Source: Flavobacteriales bacterium UBA7468
Lineage (GTDB): Bacteria > Bacteroidota > Bacteroidia > Flavobacteriales_D > Crocinitomicaceae
DNA length: 33,004 bases
Direction of reading: 5' to 3'
NCBI GenBank assembly: GCA_002478565.1
Contig: DLPC01000009.1
Coordinates: 1 to 33,004, forward strand
The notes below the pieces were generated by a model that searched no databases, was not told the origin of the DNA, and saw nothing but the letters and a program-made list of their open reading frames with translations. Both the position numbers and the translations under genes were made by a program. Positions 1-7,372 of the stretch are shown here, in pieces (position 1 is the first letter of the stretch; every line of letters begins with the position of its first letter).

Positions 1-21
1 TGGGGGGTGGTGGGTGGGGGG
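1..21 (+). other. G-rich tract at window edge (possible G-quadruplex)
   Basis: The plus strand reads G6, T, G2, T, G3, T, G6 (positions 2-21). It encodes the Pro/Thr-rich linker of the transglycosylase on the other strand. Run lengths are compatible with a G-quadruplex on the non-template strand, though one run has only two G. It may simply reflect Pro codons. Confidence 0.35.
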
Positions 22-1106
22 ACGATGACGGGCTTTGGATGATAAATCGCTTCTTCAAGAGCATAGAGCGAATCTTCAAAACTTACGAGTAAACCAATTT
101 TTTCAAGCGGGCCAGTAACACAACGCGCTGGAGTCATTTTTGGAATGTAGGTCGTTTTATAAACCGGATTAAGACTTTGTATTTCGATGAGTTCCCAATC
201 GGTGAGTTTGGCGATGGTTTGCATGTGCACTCCACTTTTCAAACACATGGTGTCTAGTTGTGAATTATGAATTTTCGCCTCCATCGGAATAATATTATAT
301 TCTGCATGGTAAGTCATCATATAGGCCGCTGCAATAAAATTTGGAACATAACCTTGTGTTTCTTTTGGAAGAAAAGGCCTTACTTCCCAATATGTTGTTT
401 TACCTCCAGATTTGCGGATGGCGTGATTGACATTTCCAGGGCCTGCATTGTAGGCTGCCAAAGCTAAATTCCAGTCGCCGTAAATGCCGTATAGTTGCTT
501 AAGGTAGCGACAAGCAGCATCGGTAGCTTTTTCAGGATCCATGCGCTCATCGATGTATGAGTTTTCATCCAGACCGAAATATAGCCCAGTTTTGTACATA
601 AATTGCCATAAGCCGAGTGCACCAGCTCTTGACTTTACTTGTGGGCGTAAACCACTTTCAATCACAGACAAATAACGCAACTCTAAAGGCAAGCCATATT
701 CTGTGAGTTTTTCTTCAAATAAATCAAAATATAAGGCAGAACGCCCAAGTGCAACGCGTATAAAGCCTCGGCGTTGCGCGGCAAAAAACTTGATGGTTGA
801 AAGCGTGGCTGCGTTGCAATCGAGGTGAAATGGTGTGAGCTCATTCATTTTAGACAAGCGCTCACAAATGATGGAATCCGAAAATGTAGGTATTTGTCCC
901 GGCGAATAATTCAAGGCAGAAATAATGGAATCGTATTTCTGAGAATTGGCATAATCTGCATAGAACAAATTTAGGCTCTGCTGAACTGTATTGACAAACG
1001 GATCTGGATCTAGGGTATCAGACGGACGCACAAGATGTGCCGGTTTTTGCGCAATCGTAACCGCGGATAATAGGATGAGAAGGGAAAAGGAAATCCACTT
1101 CATCAT
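1..1106 (-). CDS. MltD-like lytic murein transglycosylase, 3' end cut by window edge
   Basis: Reading the minus strand from an ATG at 1106 gives about 368 residues that run off the left edge without a stop. Residues 1-19 form a signal peptide (cleavage near ITIA-Q), so the product is exported. The SLT catalytic core is clear: VIESGLRPQVKSRAGALGLW with the catalytic Glu at about residue 150, then AYNAGPGN near 218-225, both hallmarks of the MltD/Slt fold. Family members cleave the MurNAc-GlcNAc bond of peptidoglycan, forming 1,6-anhydroMurNAc ends. The last visible residues are a Pro/Thr-rich linker (VPPPTTP); in MltD relatives such a linker can precede LysM repeats, but none is visible here. 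The ATG overlaps the gatA stop (ATGA), implying translational coupling; the second ATG at 1103 is an equally possible start. Family call is firm, exact subfamily is inference. Confidence 0.9.
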   Translation of the reverse strand, partial: MMKWISFSLLILLSAVTIAQKPAHLVRPSDTLDPDPFVNTVQQSLNLFYADYANSQKYDSIISALNYSPGQIPTFSDSIICERLSKMNELTPFHLDCNAATLSTIKFFAAQRRGFIRVALGRSALYFDLFEEKLTEYGLPLELRYLSVIESGLRPQVKSRAGALGLWQFMYKTGLYFGLDENSYIDERMDPEKATDAACRYLKQLYGIYGDWNLALAAYNAGPGNVNHAIRKSGGKTTYWEVRPFLPKETQGYVPNFIAAAYMMTYHAEYNIIPMEAKIHNSQLDTMCLKSGVHMQTIAKLTDWELIEIQSLNPVYKTTYIPKMTPARCVTGPLEKIGLLVSFEDSLYALEEAIYHPKPVIVPPPTTP

Positions 1107-2506
1107 AGTATATCCTGAATTAATGCTGCTGCATGATAAAGGTAATCTTCCTCAAAATCTTTTGCCATCACTTGCAATCCGAATGGTAAACCATTTGAAT
1201 GGATTCCAAAAGGCATGCTTAGGGCTGGATTACCTGTAAGATTTGCATGGACCGTAAAGATATCTTGTAAATACATCTGAATTGGGTCTTTGACTGCATT
1301 CATTTCAAAAGCAGTTGAAGGCGTTGTTGGGGACAACAAGATGTCACAACTTTGAAACAGCTCATTGGTTCTGTTTTTCAAAATTCTGCGTACTTGCTGA
1401 GCTTTAGTGTAATAAGCATCATAGTAGCCATGTGACAACACAAAAGTACCAGTCATGATGCGGCGCTTCACCTCTGGGCCAAAACCTTCTGTGCGAGATT
1501 TTACGTAGGTAGCTTCTACTCCTTGAGCATCTGTACTTCTGTACCCATAATGCACGCCATCAAAGCGAGCCAAATTGGAAGAGGCTTCAGCTGTGGTGAG
1601 AACGTAATAGGTCGGGACCATATACTCTAGAAAAGGAAAGCTCACTTCTGTAAGTTCATGGCCAGCAGCTCTTAGAGCTGCCACACAAGCATCGAGCTTG
1701 GTTTTGACTTCAGGATCAAGACCAGGGTGATTGAAGCACTCTTTGATATAGCCAATCTTGAGTTTGGCAGGTAGTTGTTGTCGAACTTCATAAGGCTTAC
1801 TTGAGCTTGTGGCATCAAAATCGTCTTGCCCGGCAGTGAGTTCAACTAGTAATTTGGTATCATTGAGATCATTGGTGAAAAAACCAATTTGATCAAAGGA
1901 AGAAGCATAAGCAATAAGTCCGTAACGGCTCAGGCGGCCATAAGTGGGTTTAATGCCAAAGGTGCCTGTCCATGATGCAGGCTGACGAATAGAGCCCCCA
2001 GTATCGGAACCCAAAGAAACCGTACAAAGATTGGCAGAAACTGCTACGGCGCTACCACCCGATGAACCACCCGGAACGTAATTGGCTTTTAAGTTGTTAT
2101 GGACGGGACCAAATGCAGAATTTTCGTTGGAGCTTCCCATTGCAAATTCGTCGCAATTGAGTCTGCCTATGACAATAGCGTCTTGGTCTAGCAATTGCTG
2201 AAGTACTGTTGAGGTATAAATAGAATTAAAACCGTCTAGAATTTTTGAAGCTGCAGAAACACGGTGGTTTTTGTAACAAATATTGTCTTTGATACCGACA
2301 ATAACACCGGCTAATTTACCTGCTGTACCAGCTTTGATTTTGGCATCTATAGCAACAGCCTGTTCGCGGGCAGAATTTTCAAATACTTCTAGAAAAGCAT
2401 TGAGGTGCTGGTGTGCTTCGATGCGAGACAAGTGTTCCTCGACGAGGTCCAATGCTGTCTTGCCAGAATGCAAGGCACTCTGAATCTCTGCGATCGTTCG
2501 GTACAT
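1103..2506 (-). CDS. gatA: Aspartyl/glutamyl-tRNA amidotransferase subunit A
   Basis: GatA is the amidase subunit of the GatCAB complex. It releases ammonia from glutamine and supplies it to GatB, which converts misacylated Glu-tRNA(Gln) and/or Asp-tRNA(Asn) to the amide form. The protein is 467 residues, normal for the family. The amidase-signature triad is visible with exactly the spacing of characterised GatA: Lys73 in VGIKDN, cis-Ser148 in PGGSSGGSA, and nucleophile Ser172 in GSDTGGSIRQPAS. I chose the ATG at 2506 (MYRTIAEIQ), four bases past the tatA stop; an upstream in-frame ATG at 2602 would add 32 lysine-rich residues overlapping tatA and is not family-like. gatB and gatC are not in the window. 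Whether the main substrate here is Gln or Asn tRNA cannot be decided from this sequence. Confidence 0.95.
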   Translation of the reverse strand: MYRTIAEIQSALHSGKTALDLVEEHLSRIEAHQHLNAFLEVFENSAREQAVAIDAKIKAGTAGKLAGVIVGIKDNICYKNHRVSAASKILDGFNSIYTSTVLQQLLDQDAIVIGRLNCDEFAMGSSNENSAFGPVHNNLKANYVPGGSSGGSAVAVSANLCTVSLGSDTGGSIRQPASWTGTFGIKPTYGRLSRYGLIAYASSFDQIGFFTNDLNDTKLLVELTAGQDDFDATSSSKPYEVRQQLPAKLKIGYIKECFNHPGLDPEVKTKLDACVAALRAAGHELTEVSFPFLEYMVPTYYVLTTAEASSNLARFDGVHYGYRSTDAQGVEATYVKSRTEGFGPEVKRRIMTGTFVLSHGYYDAYYTKAQQVRRILKNRTNELFQSCDILLSPTTPSTAFEMNAVKDPIQMYLQDIFTVHANLTGNPALSMPFGIHSNGLPFGLQVMAKDFEEDYLYHAAALIQDIL

Positions 2507-2510
2507 GCGT

Positions 2511-2696
2511 TTACTTTTCTTCTTTAGAGATTTCTGTGGAAGATTCTGTAGTGTTGCTTTCGCCTTTGGAAGCATCTTTGAACTCCTTGACACCTTTACC
2601 AAGGCCTTTCATGAGTTCAGGGATTTTTTTGCCCCCGAAGAATAATACAACAATTGCAAGTATTAGGATGATTTCAGTTGGTCCGAATTTGCCCAT
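2511..2696 (-). CDS. tatA: Twin-arginine translocase subunit TatA
   Basis: This 61-residue protein has the whole TatA layout: a short N-terminal periplasmic stretch with FGPTE, one membrane helix (about residues 7-21, IILILAIVVLFF), the FGGKKIPEL hinge, an amphipathic helix (LMKGLGKGVKEFKDA) and an acidic, Ser/Thr-rich tail. TatA oligomers form the passage for folded proteins carrying RR signals. Within this window, ActB carries such a signal and is a plausible client. tatC is not present here. The gene lies between infB (54-base gap) and gatA (4-base gap), so it is probably co-transcribed with them, though a possible -7 element lies just upstream. Confidence 0.95.
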   Translation of the reverse strand: MGKFGPTEIILILAIVVLFFGGKKIPELMKGLGKGVKEFKDASKGESNTTESSTEISKEEK

Positions 2697-2718
2697 AATT
2701 TCTATTTTATTTGTCCTA

Positions 2719-2726
2719 CAAAACTA
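2719..2726 (-). promoter_or_regulatory. Possible -7 element ahead of tatA
   Basis: On the minus strand the 54-base infB-tatA gap contains TAGTTTTG, a full match to the Bacteroidota -7 pattern TAnnTTTG, about 23 bases before the tatA ATG. I see no TTTG at the expected -33 distance, which would fall at the end of infB. It could be a weak internal promoter giving tatA-gatA-transglycosylase expression separate from rimP-nusA-infB, or chance in AT-rich DNA. Confidence 0.25.
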
Positions 2727-2750
2727 ATGAAATTTAGCTTTGATAAGGGT

Positions 2751-5501
2751 TTATAATTTTCTTGCGACTTCAACTTCTTCGTAAGCTTCAATGATATCGC
2801 CAATTTGGATATCGTTGAATTTGTCGATGTTTAAACCACATTCATAGTTGTTTTTCACTTCTTTGACATCGTCTTTGAAACGCTTCAATGAACCCAAAGA
2901 ACCTGAATGAACAACAATTCCATCGCGAATTAGGCGGATTTTAGAACTGCGCTTGATAATACCATCGAGTACATAACAACCGGCGATAGTACCGACTTTT
3001 GTGATTTCAAAGGTTTCACGAACTTCTGCAGAACCAAGTACTTTCTCTTCGATATCTGGAGAAAGCATGCCTTCCATCGCCGCCTTGATTTCTTCAATGG
3101 CTTTGTAGATGACAGAATACATTCTGATATCGATTTGCTCTGTTTCAGCAAGTTTACGTGCTGGCAAAGTTGGTCTAACTTGGAAACCAACGATGATGGC
3201 ATCAGAGGCAGATGCAAGATTGACGTCTGCTTCGGTGATGGCACCAACACCTTTGTGTACAATATTTACTTGGATTTCTTCGGTAGATAGATTCAATAAT
3301 GAGTCAGAAAGTGCTTCAATTGATCCATCGACATCACCCTTCACAATGATATTGAGCTCCTTGAAGTCTCCGATAGCCAAACGACGACCGATTTCATCAA
3401 GTGTAATGTGTTTAGTAGTACGCAAGCCTTGCTCTCGGTAGAGTTGCTCTCTTTTCTGAGCAATTGACTTCGCTTCTTTTTCGTCATCAAGGATGTTGAA
3501 TTTATCACCAGCGCTTGGAGCACCGCCAATACCCAATACAGATACTGGTTGGGCCGGACCTGCCTCTTTGAGGGCAACACCGTGTTCGTCGTGCATGGCA
3601 CGAACGCGACCATAGTAGCGTCCAACAAGAACGACATCGCCAATACGCATGGTTCCTGCTTCAACAAGCATGTTTGTAACATAACCTTTTCCTTTGTCAA
3701 GAGAAGATTCGATGACCGTACCAACAGCATTTTTATTAGGGTTTGCTTTGAGGTCTAGGAGTTCAGCTTCCAATAAAACTTTGTCGAGGAGCGCATCGAT
3801 ATTTAAGTTTTGCTTTGCTGATATTTCTTGTACCTGGTATTTTCCACCCCAATCCTCTACCAAAATATTCATGGCAGAAAGTTGTTCGCGAATGCGGTCA
3901 GGGTTAGCACCTGGTTTATCAATTTTGTTGATCGCAAAGATCATCGGTACATTAGCCGCTTGCGCATGCGAAATGGCTTCTTTTGTTTGTGGCATGACGT
4001 CGTCGTCTGCTGCTACAATGATGATGGCAACGTCTGTAACTTGCGCACCACGTGCACGCATCGCGGTAAACGCTTCGTGACCAGGTGTATCTAGGAAAGT
4101 CATTTTACGACCATCTTTGAGGGTAACAGAGTAAGCCCCGATGTGCTGGGTAATACCACCTGCTTCACCTTCAGTAACGTTGGCATTTCGGATGCGGTCA
4201 AGTAAGGATGTCTTACCGTGGTCAACGTGACCCATTACTGTGATGATCGGCGGACGTGCGATGAGGTCTTCTGGCTGATCTTCAACTACCGTGATGGCAT
4301 CTTGAAGTTCGGCACTGATAAATTCTGTTTCAAAACCAAATTCGTCAGCTACAATCTGAATTGTTTCTGCATCTAATCTTTGGTTGATGGAAGCAAAAAT
4401 ACCCAATGACATACAAACTGAAATGACCTGTGTCGGCTGTACATTCATCATGGATGCCAACTCAGAAACAGTTACAAATTCTGTGAGTTTGAGTGTTTTC
4501 TCTTCGAGCTCAGCCATCGCCATTTCTTCTTGGCGGCGCTGTGCGTAGTTATCGCGTTTTTGACGGCGATTTTTTGAAGCCTTTGACTTTCCTCCTTGGT
4601 TAGAGAGGCGAGCTAAGGTTTCTTTGATTTCTTTTTGGATATCTTGCTCAGATATCTCGGCTTTTTCTGTTTTAGGTCGAGCTTGATTATTTCCCCCTGA
4701 GTTGTTACCATTGTTATTGCCCGGTTCAACTTTTTTAATGCGCTTGCGTTTGCGCTTTGAGTTGGCGTCATCTGAAGAGGAAGCCACTGGTGTGCGTGGA
4801 CGCTCTACTGGAAGTTCGATTTTACCAAGTACCGTTGGGCCACTGAGAGTTTGGCGTGCCACACGAATGGTTTCAATTTCTGCTGGCGCTTCAGGAACAG
4901 CCGGTGTTTCTGGAGCAACTACTTCTGGTTTTTCAGGTGCTTCAACAACTTCTGCAGCAGGTGCAGGAGCTTCGCTTTTTTCCTCTTTGACAGGTGCTTT
5001 AGCAGCTGGGCTGTCTTTCTTTTTGTCTGGACGTGTGCGTTGGTTGATCGCGTCTAGGTCGATCTTACCAACAACATTCACTTTATTTTCAGTAGCTTGT
5101 GGCTCTACAGCAGAAGCTTTTGGCTCTACTACAGACTTTTCAACAACAGGCGCTGGTGCAGCTGGAGTTTCGTTGAGAACCTGACGCTTGATTTCTTCGA
5201 GGTTGATTTCACCTTCGTCTTCGTCTTCTTGTACTGGTTGAGCTACTGGTTCGTCTTGTGGCTTGTCTTTGATTGACAAAGACTCGCGTTTTTCACGACG
5301 CAATGCAGCCTTAGACTGCTCTTTCATGTTTTGGTCAGCAGCAAATTCTTGGCAAAGAATGTCAAAGTGCTCTTGCTCCAAACGTGCTGTTGGGCTCGCA
5401 TCAATAACTATTCCTTTTGAACCTAAGAATTCGACAATTGTCGGAATTCCTACATTCAATTCTCCTGCTGCTTTTCCTAAACGTATCGGTTTTCCCGCCA
5501 T
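2751..5501 (-). CDS. infB: Translation initiation factor IF-2
   Basis: IF-2 is the GTPase that places fMet-tRNA on the 30S subunit and promotes subunit joining. The 916-residue protein has an N-terminal IF2N-like segment (MAGKPIRLGKAAGELNV), then a long low-complexity Pro/Ala/Glu/Lys linker (about 80-330, including an Asn/Gly-rich patch near 260-273), a second IF2N segment (about 335-400), and the G domain. G motifs are intact: GHVDHGKT 424-431, DTPGHE 471-476, NKID 525-528, and SAK as G5. Domains II, III and the fMet-tRNA-binding C-terminal domain follow, ending EEVEVARKL. The linker repeats a VVGKIDLDAIN / VLGKIELP type element, a pattern I associate with Bacteroidota IF-2. It sits 33 bases after nusA in the conserved rimP-nusA-infB order. 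Confidence 0.98.
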   Translation of the reverse strand: MAGKPIRLGKAAGELNVGIPTIVEFLGSKGIVIDASPTARLEQEHFDILCQEFAADQNMKEQSKAALRREKRESLSIKDKPQDEPVAQPVQEDEDEGEINLEEIKRQVLNETPAAPAPVVEKSVVEPKASAVEPQATENKVNVVGKIDLDAINQRTRPDKKKDSPAAKAPVKEEKSEAPAPAAEVVEAPEKPEVVAPETPAVPEAPAEIETIRVARQTLSGPTVLGKIELPVERPRTPVASSSDDANSKRKRKRIKKVEPGNNNGNNSGGNNQARPKTEKAEISEQDIQKEIKETLARLSNQGGKSKASKNRRQKRDNYAQRRQEEMAMAELEEKTLKLTEFVTVSELASMMNVQPTQVISVCMSLGIFASINQRLDAETIQIVADEFGFETEFISAELQDAITVVEDQPEDLIARPPIITVMGHVDHGKTSLLDRIRNANVTEGEAGGITQHIGAYSVTLKDGRKMTFLDTPGHEAFTAMRARGAQVTDVAIIIVAADDDVMPQTKEAISHAQAANVPMIFAINKIDKPGANPDRIREQLSAMNILVEDWGGKYQVQEISAKQNLNIDALLDKVLLEAELLDLKANPNKNAVGTVIESSLDKGKGYVTNMLVEAGTMRIGDVVLVGRYYGRVRAMHDEHGVALKEAGPAQPVSVLGIGGAPSAGDKFNILDDEKEAKSIAQKREQLYREQGLRTTKHITLDEIGRRLAIGDFKELNIIVKGDVDGSIEALSDSLLNLSTEEIQVNIVHKGVGAITEADVNLASASDAIIVGFQVRPTLPARKLAETEQIDIRMYSVIYKAIEEIKAAMEGMLSPDIEEKVLGSAEVRETFEITKVGTIAGCYVLDGIIKRSSKIRLIRDGIVVHSGSLGSLKRFKDDVKEVKNNYECGLNIDKFNDIQIGDIIEAYEEVEVARKL

Positions 5502-5534
5502 AATCTATTATTGCGCTCCTAATTGGTATTAAAG

Positions 5535-6770
5535 TTATTCAAATTCTGCTTGTAAAATACGGAACACCTCTTCGATTGTCTCTTTTTCGAGGTCTGTACG
5601 TGATACAAGATCGTCTTTGCTAATCTCAAGAACTGACTTGGCGGTATCGCAGCCAATTGCCTTGAGTTCATCGATAATCCAGCTATCGATTTCATCTGCA
5701 AATTCTTCGAGGTCAACGTCTTCGATGTCCACTTCACCATCGCGGTAAACATCAATTTCAAAACCACAGAGCTTTCCGGCAAGTTTGATGTTGTTTCCAC
5801 CTTTACCAATTGCCAAAGACACTTGATCTGGTTTGAGATACACTTTGACGCGTTTGTCGTCTTCTAAAACCTCCATTGAAGTAATTTTAGCAGGTGACAA
5901 TGCACGTTGAATGAGCAATTGTTGGTTGCTCGTATAATTAATGACGTCGATATTTTCGTTGCGTAATTCACGAACGATACCGTGAATTCTGGATCCTTTC
6001 ATGCCCACGCATGCTCCTACTGGATCGATGCGGTCATCGTAAGATTCAACGGCTACTTTTGCGCGTTCTCCTGGTTCACGTACAATTTTCTTGATGGTGA
6101 TGAGGCCATCAAATACTTCAGGAACTTCGAGCTCAAATAAGCGCTCTAGGAATTCAGGAGCGGTACGTGAAAGGATAATTACCGGTGTGCTGTTGCGCAT
6201 GTCAACTTTAGCTACAACTGCACGAACAGATTCGCCTTTTTTGAAGAAATCTGAAGGGATTTGCTCTGATTTTGGCAAAATAAGTTCGTTGTTGTCGTCG
6301 TCCATGATGAGGATTTCTTTTTTCCAAACTTGATAAACCTCTCCGGTAACGATTTCACCGATACGCTCTTTGTATTTGTTGTAAAGTTGGTCTTTCTCGA
6401 GCTCCATGATTCGAGAAATAAGGTTTTGACGCAAAGCCAAAACATTGCGACGACCAAAATCGGCAAACTTGAATTCTTCGGTTACTTCTTCACCGATTTC
6501 GAAGTCAGGCTCAATTTTGATGGCGTCAGAATAGGCGATCTCTGTATTTGGATCTTCTACTTCACCATCGCCAACTATTTCTTTGTTCAAGAAAATTTGA
6601 ACATCACCCTTGTCAATGTTAACAACGATATCGATGTGCTCATCTGTATTGAACTTCTTTTTGAGCATCGCACGGAAGACATCTTCCAATACGTGCTGCA
6701 TCGTTTGTTTGTCAATGTTTTTAAGTTCTTTGAACTCCGAAAATGAGTCAACAAGTTCCAAACTGTTCAT
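5535..6770 (-). CDS. nusA: Transcription termination/antitermination factor NusA
   Basis: NusA binds RNA polymerase and nascent RNA and modulates pausing, intrinsic termination and antitermination. The 411 residues contain the N-terminal RNAP-binding domain (1-130), an S1 domain (about 136-199, IGEIVTGEVYQVWKKE), and two KH domains with GXXG loops GMKG at 256-259 and GKGG at 322-325. A short C-terminal helical segment (about 360-411) looks helix-hairpin-helix-like; the long acidic repeats of E. coli NusA are absent, giving the shorter form. It starts five bases after rimP. In E. coli NusA represses its own operon by promoting termination in the leader; the hairpin before rimP makes an analogous loop worth testing here. 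Confidence 0.97.
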   Translation of the reverse strand: MNSLELVDSFSEFKELKNIDKQTMQHVLEDVFRAMLKKKFNTDEHIDIVVNIDKGDVQIFLNKEIVGDGEVEDPNTEIAYSDAIKIEPDFEIGEEVTEEFKFADFGRRNVLALRQNLISRIMELEKDQLYNKYKERIGEIVTGEVYQVWKKEILIMDDDNNELILPKSEQIPSDFFKKGESVRAVVAKVDMRNSTPVIILSRTAPEFLERLFELEVPEVFDGLITIKKIVREPGERAKVAVESYDDRIDPVGACVGMKGSRIHGIVRELRNENIDVINYTSNQQLLIQRALSPAKITSMEVLEDDKRVKVYLKPDQVSLAIGKGGNNIKLAGKLCGFEIDVYRDGEVDIEDVDLEEFADEIDSWIIDELKAIGCDTAKSVLEISKDDLVSRTDLEKETIEEVFRILQAEFE

Positions 6771-6775
6771 GGTGC

Positions 6776-7252
6776 TTATTTAAAGGATATTACAATTTTT
6801 GCTTCTTTTATTTGATCGTAGGGTAATTCTATGAATTCTTCTACCCATACTTTTTTCTTTTTTTCTTCGTCGCGGCGTTGGATGCGTTGCTTGAATACGA
6901 GGTTGTCATCGGCCATTTTTACCAATTCGGCTTCGAATTTCTCGCCCTCTAGCGGTTGTACCTTGAAACTGCGACCCACATTTTTTGCAAACTGATTGAT
7001 GTGGCGAATAGGCTGGTCAAGACCTGCTGAAGATACATGTAGTTCGAAATCTGTTTGTTCGCGATCGAGGTTGTGTTCGATATTGCGAGAAACAGCCATG
7101 CAGTCACTTACGCTGACACCACCTTTAAGTTTGTCAAGCTCGACATTGATTACATTTTTAGGCGAAATACGGAGGTCAACGACGTAAAGGCCGTTGTCAA
7201 GTTCAGCGATGCGTTCAGCGATTAAAGATTCAATTAGTTTGCGATCTAACAT
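6776..7252 (-). CDS. rimP: Ribosome maturation factor RimP
   Basis: RimP assists maturation of the 30S ribosomal subunit. From the ATG at 7252 (MLDRKLIESLIAERI) it is 158 residues, normal for the family. The sequence shows the N-terminal alpha-beta domain with YVVDLRISPKNVINVELD and the typical VSVSDCMAVSRNIEHNLD and HVSSAGLDQPI segments, then an SH3-like C-terminal barrel. The reading frame is open back to 7351, but those 33 extra residues would be translated straight through a terminator-like hairpin and the predicted promoter, so I reject the longer start. There is no Shine-Dalgarno sequence upstream, which is usual in Bacteroidota. First gene of the rimP-nusA-infB unit. Confidence 0.93.
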   Translation of the reverse strand: MLDRKLIESLIAERIAELDNGLYVVDLRISPKNVINVELDKLKGGVSVSDCMAVSRNIEHNLDREQTDFELHVSSAGLDQPIRHINQFAKNVGRSFKVQPLEGEKFEAELVKMADDNLVFKQRIQRRDEEKKKKVWVEEFIELPYDQIKEAKIVISFK

Positions 7253-7268
7253 GTGGTTACGTTTGTGG

Positions 7269-7295
7269 AAAAAAAGAGGGGACTTTCGTCCCCTC
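7269..7295 (-). terminator. Intrinsic-terminator-like hairpin in the rimP leader (candidate attenuator)
   Basis: Read on the minus strand the sequence is GAGGGGAC, loop GAAA, GTCCCCTC, then seven T. That is a perfect 8-bp GC-rich stem (7288-7295 with 7276-7283), a GNRA tetraloop, and an uninterrupted U tract (7275-7269): a textbook rho-independent terminator. It lies about 20 bases after the predicted rimP transcription start and 16 bases before the rimP ATG. No minus-strand gene lies upstream for it to terminate, because the neighbour is the divergent DUF3109 gene and the coxA operon already has its own terminator at 7951-7982. Regulation of rimP-nusA-infB by attenuation is the simplest reading; the structure is seen, the role is inferred. 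Confidence 0.75.
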
Positions 7296-7320
7296 GTTCT
7301 AACCATCTTCAAATGTGATA

Positions 7321-7352
7321 CAAATATAGTCACTTTTTTCCATTCCACCAAA
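7321..7352 (-). promoter_or_regulatory. Promoter of rimP-nusA-infB operon
   Basis: On the minus strand, TTTG (7352-7349) is followed after 20 bases by TATATTTG (7328-7321). This matches the Bacteroidota housekeeping consensus TTTG-N19-21-TAnnTTTG at every specified base. Transcription should begin near 7315, giving a leader of about 60 bases that contains the terminator-like hairpin. It overlaps the divergent DUF3109 promoter. Confidence 0.75.
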
Positions 7353-7368
7353 TCCTACGTTATCTTTG
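7336..7368 (+). promoter_or_regulatory. Promoter of the DUF3109 gene, likely leaderless transcript
   Basis: TATCTTTG at 7361-7368 matches TAnnTTTG fully; TTTT at 7336-7339 is a three-of-four match to the -33 element with a 21-base spacer. Only four bases (CTTT) separate the -7 element from the ATG at 7373, so the start site should fall at or next to the start codon. The element is interleaved with the rimP promoter on the other strand. Confidence 0.55.
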
Positions 7369-7372
7369 CTTT

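Noticed and set aside
2507..2602. N-terminal extension of gatA to an ATG at 2602
   Set aside because: It lies wholly within tatA in another frame, is Lys/Gln-rich and unlike GatA N-termini; the start four bases after tatA fits.
3341..4094. Several overlapping open frames on both strands within the infB G domain
   Set aside because: They are shadows of the highly conserved GTPase coding sequence.
4702..5184. 160-codon open frame on the plus strand opposite infB
   Set aside because: It is the complement of the Pro/Ala/Glu-rich IF-2 linker, giving Ser/Ala/Thr/Gly low complexity without any domain.
6330..6746. 138-codon open frame on the plus strand opposite nusA
   Set aside because: It mirrors well-conserved nusA codons and shows no recognisable domain or promoter.
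7253..7351. N-terminal extension of rimP to an ATG at 7351
   Set aside because: The 33 extra residues would be read through a perfect terminator hairpin and the promoter elements, and RimP homologues begin near MLDRKLIESL.
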